A stretch of DNA of 10,578 bases from Smittium mucronatum (taxonomy: Eukaryota; Kickxellomycota; Harpellomycetes; Harpellales; Legeriomycetaceae), in contig LSSL01000373.1 in assembly GCA_001953115.1 (NCBI GenBank), forward strand, positions 1-10,578, written 5' to 3'. Every line of letters begins with the position of its first letter. The first letter of the stretch is position 1. Under the pieces are notes generated by a model. It was given only the letters and a program-made list of their open reading frames with translations, did not search any database and had not been told where the DNA came from. Positions 1-9,300 of the stretch are shown here, piece by piece. The position numbers and the translations under genes were made by a program.

Positions 1-164
1 AAGACTATTAGGAGTAGAGTCTAAAAGTAGTGGCAGTATATTGTAAATCCGGACTTAAATCAAGAAATATATTATTTTAATTAATAAAGTCAATATCAGT
101 AGTTTTATAACATAAACATTATAAAAAAAATCATTGTTTTGTATATATTTTTTTATTATTAAAA

Positions 165-194
165 ATATATTTCCCGACAGGGCGGGATATATAT
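165..194. repeat. Inverted repeat with G+C core
   Basis: The 12-nt arms 165-176 and 183-194 pair at 11 of 12 positions around a 6-nt loop. The core TCCCG/CGGGA stands out in A+T-rich flanks. It lies downstream of the proposed 3' end of the minus-strand gene, so it could help transcription end or merely be a hairpin in DNA. Confidence 0.5.
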
Positions 195-315
195 ATTATA
201 CTTTATGTTTTTATTTTTTGAAAAATGTGTTATTTTCTCATACTTTCCCATGTAGTAAATTAATGTAATAAAAATATATTTGTGATAAGCAAGTTCAGGA
301 TTAATGACTATAAAA

Positions 316-321
316 TTTATT
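316..321 (-). promoter_or_regulatory. Possible poly(A) signal AATAAA
   Basis: It lies 20 nt past the proposed TAG of the minus-strand gene, the usual distance for cleavage and polyadenylation. The hexamer is frequent in this composition, so it is supporting evidence only. Confidence 0.35.
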
Positions 322-341
322 TATAATCAAACGGGAATACT

Positions 342-390
342 CTAAACATTATTGGATGTAAACCACGCAAAGAAAATCCCAACAATAATT
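342..390 (-). CDS. Candidate last exon: hydrophobic tail anchor and stop
   Basis: It follows TTGCTAAAAG|. Joined in phase 2 to the LNPF exon it gives GFK-IIVGIFFAWF, then TSNNV and TAG (344-342). Ferlins end RFKWVIIG... followed by a transmembrane helix and a short luminal tail. The hydrophobic stretch here is only 10-15 residues, short for a full helix. An AATAAA lies 20 nt beyond the stop. The intron so formed (391-622) contains both tRNA genes in antisense. Confidence 0.4.
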
Positions 391-3300
391 CTTTTAGCAA
401 TAATAATAATTATATGTTTTATGTGTCCGTCGTCATGGTTCTGTGGTCTAGCGGTATGATTTTCGCTTAGGGTGCGAGAGGTCCCGGGTTCAATCCCCGG
501 CAGAGCCCATGTTGGCCGTTGTAGTATAGTGGCAGTACATCACGTTGTGGCCGTGATGACCCTGGTTCGATTCCAGGCAACGGCATAATTTTTCATTCAT
601 ATTTTTGTTATTCGACTTTTACTTAAAGCCTTTTTCTTTTGTGTCAATTGCAAAAGGGTTCAATGTTTTGAAATTATCTGGAAAAAATGGCCAAATTGAA
701 TTGGTGTTCTTTCTTTACTTTGTGGATATAATTTATTTACTTTCCTTATTAATTAATGCGTTGATTAATAACCGCAAAATTTTTACGCCTGCAATAATCA
801 AAACCTATTAACTAAAAATAAATGCGTGATTGAAGTTTAATTTCGAAGTTTCAAGATGTTAAATGCATATCTTAAAATCTTAAGATCTTATTAAAGCAGG
901 AGAAAGAAAAAAAAAACTCTATTAAATCTCTGGTCCAAAATTCATATATAAATAGAGGGTTTGTAATAAGAAAGAAAGAAATTTACATTTATTCAAAGGC
1001 TAAACAAAGATCAACACTGGATGTATCTTTTCTTTAAAATAAGAATCAAAATTTCCTATTTTAATTATATTTAATTAAGATAATGTATTTATATATATAC
1101 TAAACACTTTTAGGGTCATTTATAATCACTTTTTTATTAAAAGGGGGTCATAACGGCCACTTTTTTATGGGCTCTACATACTAGACTAAAAACTTAATGT
1201 TTTAAATCAATCTAAAAAAAATAAAAGCTTGTAACTAGAGGAAGAAATTTTGATTTTGAAATTATTTCTGAAATTTAATAAAATGGTATCCATAAATCTC
1301 GGTTTTTTATAATCAATAAAACTTATTATTTATTGATATAAATATAAATAAAGTAAAAATATTTAAACTTTCAGTTGTTATCTTTTTACAATATTTGATA
1401 AAAGCATATTTATTTTATACGAGGTAAGCAATTAAAACATGAGTGTCGGAATAATTTTATCGAAAATTCTATCTTTAATTTAAATACCAGATTTTAATAA
1501 AGCTTATATAAATTATGAAATGTAGTTATTTTTTAAATGTTTATCAAGATATATACCATTTGAAAACCAAAACACAAGATTTGATTGCATATTTACATTT
1601 TATTTCATACCAATAAATTTATTTTTGAGAAATTTAATTTCAAAAAAAATTATCTTTATAATAAATACTTGATTTATTATAGGAATTATCATTTATGAAC
1701 GAATTTTTATATCATTGATAGCCATAAGCCCAATTTTTATAGAAAGGAATTTCAATAATAACATTCTTTGTTTTTCTATTTTTAGATTATTTATTAAAAC
1801 TAGTTTTAAAAAATAAGATTATAGAATTTTGAACTAAATTATTTGATTAAGCGAAACACTCTTAGCTGATTAATTGATATTTAAGTAAAGATAAAAAATT
1901 AAGAAAAATATTGAAATTAATACCCAAATAAAATCCCAAAAAATATTTTGATTTTGCGTTAAAAATAATAATATATTTATTCGATTTTTTTTTATGTATC
2001 CAAAATATTTTTCAATTCAGAGATGTATCATCTATTATACCAAATTATCTATAATTGAAACTCTTCAAACGCAAATAGTATTTTTTTATACCCCATTGTA
2101 CTTATCTATATGGATTTATTGATAGCTGTTATTTAAATTAAATATGTTTCGGAGCATGAAGTACCTAAAAAATACCTTTTATCTTTTATTTAAAATGGAT
2201 AAATTAATAAAAATAGAAGATTTTCGAATATCGAAATTTATATAAATAAAGTGATGTCCAGCAAAATAAACATATATTATTTATAGCAATTATATTTAGA
2301 AAATTTTATCTGAATATTAAAATAATAATAAATTATATTATAAAAATTTGTTATAGATTTTGAAGAGTCTTAAGTGACATAAAAAAAGATGATAAAATCG
2401 ATATTAACATCAGAAATATCTTATCCTCTCAAGATAAATTTTGAAAAACGAAGCGTGTTACATTTAACAAATCATTTATTCCAACATTTCAATAAAAACA
2501 CGGAATTTATCAAATATCAAAATTTATTCCAATGATTTTTAATATCTGGATATTTTAATGTATTAATATATAGAATTTTGATATGTATTTATGTTATATT
2601 TGGATGTGTTATTCATATTTATGCGTTATTTTTTTAATAGTTTTGATCCCTGTTTTCTATATCAAATTTTTGGAATACTATTATAAGGTAATTAAATTAA
2701 TTTATTATTAACTCTATTATTTCAGATATCCAATAAAATTTCAATAAAAATGATTCGCAAATAAAAGATATTTATTCCATTGTTAAAAATAAATACGCAT
2801 AATCCGGAGTATTTTTTTAAAAATGGGAGATTATTTTTAGGGGCTGATACTTAATTATTAAAACTTTACTATCTTCCCAAATATATAATATGCTTAAAGA
2901 TAAAATATTAAATCTAATCGGAATTATATAATATTGATTATAAATGCTATATTGTAATGGTGAAAATTAGTAAACTTTTATATGGTCTGGTGTAATTTTC
3001 TATTTCTATTTGCTTTTTGAAAGTTTATTTTAATTTTAAACAACGTTTTAATTTGCTAAAAAAATATTTTTCTTATTAGATTCTCCCGTATATATAACCA
3101 AGTAATGCCTTTCTTTATTAATTTAATTTTATCAAAGGTTAATTCCATTAATTAAAAAAAATGAAATTTTTTTCATAATAAATAATACTATCTAATTAGG
3201 ATGATTTATAATTCTTGTTATCTTTTTGATATTTAATTTTTATTAATTTGAATTTTAGAACGTATCAATATCTCTAATTTGGCTACTTTTTTTCTTCAAT

Positions 3301-6300
3301 AGCTATAGGTGATGAAAAATAAAGGCTTATTGATTATTAATTTAATTTTTTTATTATATTTGTTAAATAGAAGTACTTTCAAATAATTTTTTATTTTATC
3401 AACCCAATAATTAGGATATAATTTAACTATTTTATAATTTTACGCAAAGAATTTCTTTTTTATGCTTGTGGTTTTCCTAAAACGGTAAAAAAAAAATCCG
3501 ATAATAATTATTTTATCAATTTCTTTTCCCTAGTAATGGATATTTTATCGATTTTTTCATGGATAAAGACATAAATTATTTAGAGAAAAAAACAATATAG
3601 TTTTTTATCGATAGTAATATGAAAAAAAAATTGATTGCAAAATTTTATAAAATTTCGGCAATTTCAGAAAATCAGAATTTTTACACAACGTCATTGGGTA
3701 TTTTTAAATCAATGTGCTCATCAAATTAAGAAATTCTTTAATTTAATTCCATTTTTGTTGCACTATAACCTCTAAATTAAGAACAAAATTGAAATTAAAT
3801 ATACTTATATAAACTAATCCATTAATAATAGCTATTTTTTATTGATTTATTGATGAGAAAAGTCATAATTTTGCTTTTTTAAAAGTATTAAAGATCAATA
3901 TAGAGAATATAAAATGTATTAAGCTAAATTAATAAGGATTATGTTTCGCACGAATTATTTCTCCAAAAAAAGCCGGTATTTCGATTTATGAAACATCGCA
4001 TACTATAATAAGTTTCAAAAAGTCATTTAAAATTCGATTAGGTTTTTATCACATAATATTGGGAACCCTTGATTGCCCATTTTATTTTAAGCGGCAATTT
4101 TTTAAAATGAACTATGAGTTATCAGCAAGTTTTATAAAAAATTACATTTATTAACATAAAAATAACGAAATTCTGTGTAAATTTTATTATGAAAGGGTTA
4201 TTTTGATTTATTTTGATTTTTATTTTTGTTAATTCTAATAGTTCAAACTTCTAATTTCAGCGAAAAAAATCCGAAAATTTATCATTTGATGCTGGAAAAT
4301 TAGCTGGATATCTCTAAATGCTTAAATTTCTGTTCTGAATTTTCACCAAAAGTATTTATATATATCTCATTATAAGATAGATGTAAGTTAGTTCTCTAAA
4401 AATTCCAAGATATGATTACAGAATATAAAAAAAATCATAAAATACCAATAGATTCCCACTAAAATTTAGTTTTTAGGGATATAGCACACTTTTTTAATTA
4501 CATCAAAACTAACCCATTTAAAAAAATGTAATTTTTTTGGGATATTGAACTCAATTCCTTATTTTATACTTAAAAATGCAAATTTATATGAATGAGATAC
4601 AACTTGGATTTTTCTTCCACTCTATCTTTTAACTAATATTTAAATCTATGTATAATTGTAGCCTAACTAAAAATAAAGGAAACTGTGATAGTTTAATAAT
4701 CATTAAATTAATAATAGACAAAAACTTAACCCATTTAAAATAAAAAAATTATAATGAAGTTCAAGTATTGAGGTTTTATTTATTGAATAATTGATATAAT
4801 TACAAAATTTATGTATATTAAGACTAATAATGAGTTCTATAACTATAAAAATGGTTTAAAATTGTAACTAATCAAATCCTTAAACCTCAAAGAACATAGC
4901 TAAAAAATAATTGATATAAATAATTAGCTTATGCAGAAGGTAGTATAATAAATTTTAATTCTAGATTTTAGGAGATTAAAGTAATTTTATTTTCGCATGT
5001 TATATAACGATACCAAAGTTTACTATTTAAAATTTAAAAAAATCGCGTTAAGAAAATTGAATACTTTTCTATAAAACTTATCCAATAAAATTTCATTTTA
5101 AATCGTTTCGGGGTGGTCAGAAATAAAATTTAGCATCATCCAAAGATTTTCGGGATATTTAATGGGTGCTTTAAACAATTAATAGCGGAATTATATATTT
5201 ATATAACGTATATAAACAATCTATACTTCTTTTATTATATTGCAATTAAATTTCTGCATACTTACACTGTTATCCATAATTACAGAGATTTTTTTAATGC
5301 AGAAAGAATTTTAAGAGCCATAACCCTAAAAATATTCCTATATCATAAAGGGTATACTTTTTAATTTAAATATATTTTTTATGTTTAAAATATGGATAGT
5401 ATTCGTTTTGAGTTTTTATTGGATTAACTTAAATTTTCTCTACACTATAGGCCAGCTGAAAATATGAAAAGATAATCAGATCAAATGATAAATAATTTAT
5501 TAATTTTTTCAAGACCAATTGATATCTGATCTTTGATTAGATAAAAGAATAAATTCGAAATAGCCCCTTTTATAGCAAAAAATATGTTTATTATTATTAT
5601 TTATTTGAGCCTTTTTATTGGATGGATTTTATATGCATTATCTTAAAGTATAAAACTATAAATATTTAGTGTTTTTTATCATTAAATGAAGAACTCAAGC
5701 TTAAATAATAAAAAATAATAAAAAAACAAGCTTCAATTATTCAAAAAATTCAAAAAAATTTAAATCTTTATTTCAAGATGCTCATCTTTTTCAATAGAAG
5801 TTTAAAAATAACGTTCTAAATTCAAAATCACTTACTATTTCTGATTCATTAAAACTATGCCTAATATTCTTTGATAATTTTCTGCTCCTATTTTCTAAAG
5901 ATTCATGCTCCGTTATTATAGTTAAATAATAATTATTTAAGTCTTTCACTCTCATCGGAGAATTATAAATGTGGGATTTCATCAAAGATATACATATTTA
6001 AGTTAATATTTAAACGCTTTCAAGATATTATCAATAAGTATCCCTAATTTTTTTGAATAAAACTTTCATTCCACCAAAAAAATTCACAAAAATTATTTTT
6101 TTACTAAAATATGATGATTTTCTGGGATACCTCATTACTGATAGGGATTATCCGATACATTTCTTTCGGATTAGAGGTTATTTGGGGAGCTTGATATTTT
6201 TTTTAGATATAACTAACCTGATTTTTTTTTCTACGGCCCATTTAATCTTTATCAGTAACAATAAAAATCGATTAAGCTCTCATAATATCTAATGCTGTAA

Positions 6301-9300
6301 TCTTTTGATTTTTTTAAGAAATTAAAAAAAAAATTCCATTTTTCTGCAAACAGGCATATCGTGGCTAATCCTTCAAAGCTTGGCTGATTAGCACACATAT
6401 ACCATCAATTATTTCTGAAATCCCCTTCTTTACGCAATACCTATGGCTTTTGCCTAGATAAATTATTTTTGAGTCGGAAAAGAGCCCAAAAGGTCTGTTT
6501 ATATAAAAAAATTACATTAAATAATCAATTAAAATCCGATTTTGTTGGTTGAAATTAGCAATTGAGATAATTTAAAGTTTTTTTTTATTGGAGATAGATA
6601 CTTTTTTTTACAAAATATCTCACAATTTTTTTGCGGTAGTACTTATTGTTGATCAGATAAAGAAAGATGATGATCCAAAGTCTTTAATTTTTAATTTAAA
6701 TATTTTCTAATAAAATTTAGAAGTATATTAAGTTTGCCTATTGGTACGAAATTTGACCTCTTACCTCTTCTCATTTCCGAATTTAAAAAATATACTTCAA
6801 ATGCTGCACAAATTTCTCCAGATTCATCAGTACTAAAACCAGGATAAAATATATATATTCAGAACTTTCCAAAATTTATTATAGACAGTTGGATTATATA
6901 TATCTTATTCACACGAATTTTTTTCGTGGTTTAATACCTCAAGAGCCACCTGTGACTCTTAAACCCTTGTTTCATCCTTTTAAAACCCAATTCCGTGAAA
7001 CGAGTCAATTTCAATTTTTAAGATTAATTAATAATTGAATTTTCTCTTAAATTCCAACACATATTTTATAAAAATATTCTTTTCATCCAAAAACAGCACA
7101 GAATATGTTTTTAAATTGAAAAATTACACGAAAAATTTCAATTTTTTTTTATTTCAAAAATCTAAATCCTATTAGTTTATATTGGTTTTATCCATATTAA
7201 ATTATGATGCGTTAGATTTTATTATTATTATTTTAACTTCTTTATATAAAAATGGTGGATGTTATGTTTAAGCAAAGATTTTTTTTCGTAAGACAACACC
7301 ACTGATTGTATGATAAAAGAGTATATTATCGATTAGAATTCCTGGTGAGATTAATTTTTTTAAAAACACAATTTAATATATTATAATATCCGATAATATG
7401 TATTAAAATATTGGAAATAATAATATGATTATTTTTTTAAACGAATAAAACAGATTATGGGATTAGAATTCACCTACTTGGATGTTAATAATCCTATTAA
7501 GGACTCATTCTGAAATTATTAGACGAAAAAATAGAAATAGAAATATAATCTTTTATATAAAAAAGAGGGTATACTAAAAAAAAATTTGTTTAAATTTTTA
7601 TTTATTAGCTCTTGAATATGTTTACTGGAAAAAAAAATTCTATATATTGTTTTATTCCCTAATACATTTAGGATAAAATTTTCCCGAATTTTAACAAAGA
7701 AAAAACTATGTATATTTTTTTTTACCTCTAGTATGTCTTATAGTTTGAAAAATTAGAGCAAATCTCTAATAAACGGTTCAAAAAAATTTTGCTCAAAATA
7801 ATCAAAAATAGGTAATATATAAATACTATATACACGCATTAAAAAAACCTAATTAGACAAATTTCATTTCATACGACAGATATAAGATAATTTTCTAAAT
7901 TTTAATGCAAACGGAAGGCTATGGTAATTTTTTTAAGTATCCATAGCGAATTATTTTTGGAGAAGAGTACTTTTTTTATTGAAAGTAGGATGAAAAATCA
8001 CTAGATAAAAAAATATTGAAAATCGAAAAAAATATCGGCCTTATATTTATAAATTCGAAAAGGTAGCTGCAAAAAAATTATCAACTATTATTGGCTCAAT
8101 TTCAAAGTTGAAAAAAAATCAAAAAAGATAGTTTTCAAATAACTTTGAAAGAGTAGATTAAAAATTTTTAAGAGTTTCATTTTTTTGGAAAGTATTTTTT
8201 GGATCATTTCAACAAAAAAAACCAACTATTTTTTTCAATTAAATCATTAATCAAAAAATATTTAATTCAAAATTGGAAGCAGATTATTTTTAAACCATTT
8301 CTGCATTCAGAATAAAAGATCATATTGCGTCAATAGAAGCGGTAGAAGTATATTTCAAGCTTGTTGAAAATCTATAGATCGTTCTTTTGTATTTGAAAAA
8401 ATTTCAAAAAAAAATGTTTTATTTCATATCATTCAGTTTCAGGACCATTTTTGTGTAAAATTTCTTACAAAAATTTACAAAAATTACATCGAAGAAAAAT
8501 TTAAAAAAATAATGGAAATAATATATTACTCCGCACAAAAAAAAACAAGATCCACTTTAAAAAACAATATATTTTCAAGAGAAGTTGAGTGATATAAATC
8601 CAGATTATTAGGTAGGAAAATCGATAGTTACGTTTTTATAAAACAACTAATTCCAAGATAAAAAAAATAATAATCCAGGGACACACTTTTATTTCAACCT
8701 AAAAAACGAATGGTTTTTTTTGTTTTTTTTTGTATTATCCACCATTTTTAACACTGAATTATTGCGATTTTAGGTCTAAATTTAATTTTTTTAACTTTAT
8801 TAATACTCCATTAATGGAAAAAATTAGACTTTCCCATTATATATACATTTATATTCATTTTAAAACAAAAAAAAATCGATAAAGTTTTTTAAAAGATCAG
8901 AAGTTTTCTGTAGAAGGAATAAATAAATTATTAACTTTGTGATTACATCAGATAGATATAAATTTATACCTTCTAGCGTTAAAAAATTACAGATGATAGC
9001 TAAAAACTTAAATTTTATCCAGCACATGCAAAGAAACGTGAAATTTTGTTTAAAGGATGATCGCAACTTTCGGATCTGAAACACCACAAAATAAAGATAT
9101 TTGAACAATTTTAATTCATAAATGAAAATTATTTTTGACTCAGACCAAAAATTTCATAGATTTTAGAGAAAATTGACCCAAATTTTTGGTTTAACGCGTT
9201 TTTTCCTGCATCGAGATAAAAATTATAACTTAAAGTGGGACAGAATAAATGAGAAGATTTACTTCAAAAGAATGAAATTTGGCTTTTTTTAGGTCTTAAA

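Noticed and set aside
29..41. AGTGGCAGTAT, identical to part of the U4 snRNA 5' end and similar to the tRNA-His A-box region
   Set aside because: The match is 11 nt only. The rest of U4, including its 5' stem-loop and Sm site, is absent, and no B box follows.
605..811. Plus-strand open frame of 68 codons after the tRNAs
   Set aside because: It begins with TTG, not ATG, is near chance length for this composition, and lies antisense to better-bounded minus-strand exon candidates.
6053..6292. Plus-strand open frame of 79 codons
   Set aside because: It has a TTG start and A+T-driven residues, and it is the complement of the NP..P..NE exon candidate.
6361..6457. Small structured RNA resembling U6 or U5 (stem-loop, ACACATATAC, AATTATTTTTGAG)
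   Set aside because: There is no ACAGAGA box, no U5 loop sequence and no ordered snRNA architecture. The stretch is better explained as coding on the minus strand.
6131..6832. Ciliate-type genetic code (TAA/TAG as glutamine) giving one long frame on the minus strand
   Set aside because: A frame of about 140 codons results, but with only TGA as stop this length is not rare. The GT/AG exon reading gives better family resemblance.
6912..6965. Adjacent hairpins (CACGAA/TTCGTG and AAGAG/CTCTT)
   Set aside because: They overlap a phase-consistent exon candidate and its intron. Hairpins of this size are expected by chance.
8860..9108. Minus-strand open frame of 82 codons as one gene
   Set aside because: It has a TTG start and strong splice sites inside, and the residue content beyond 8970 follows base composition. 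Only the part between splice sites is kept as a weak exon.
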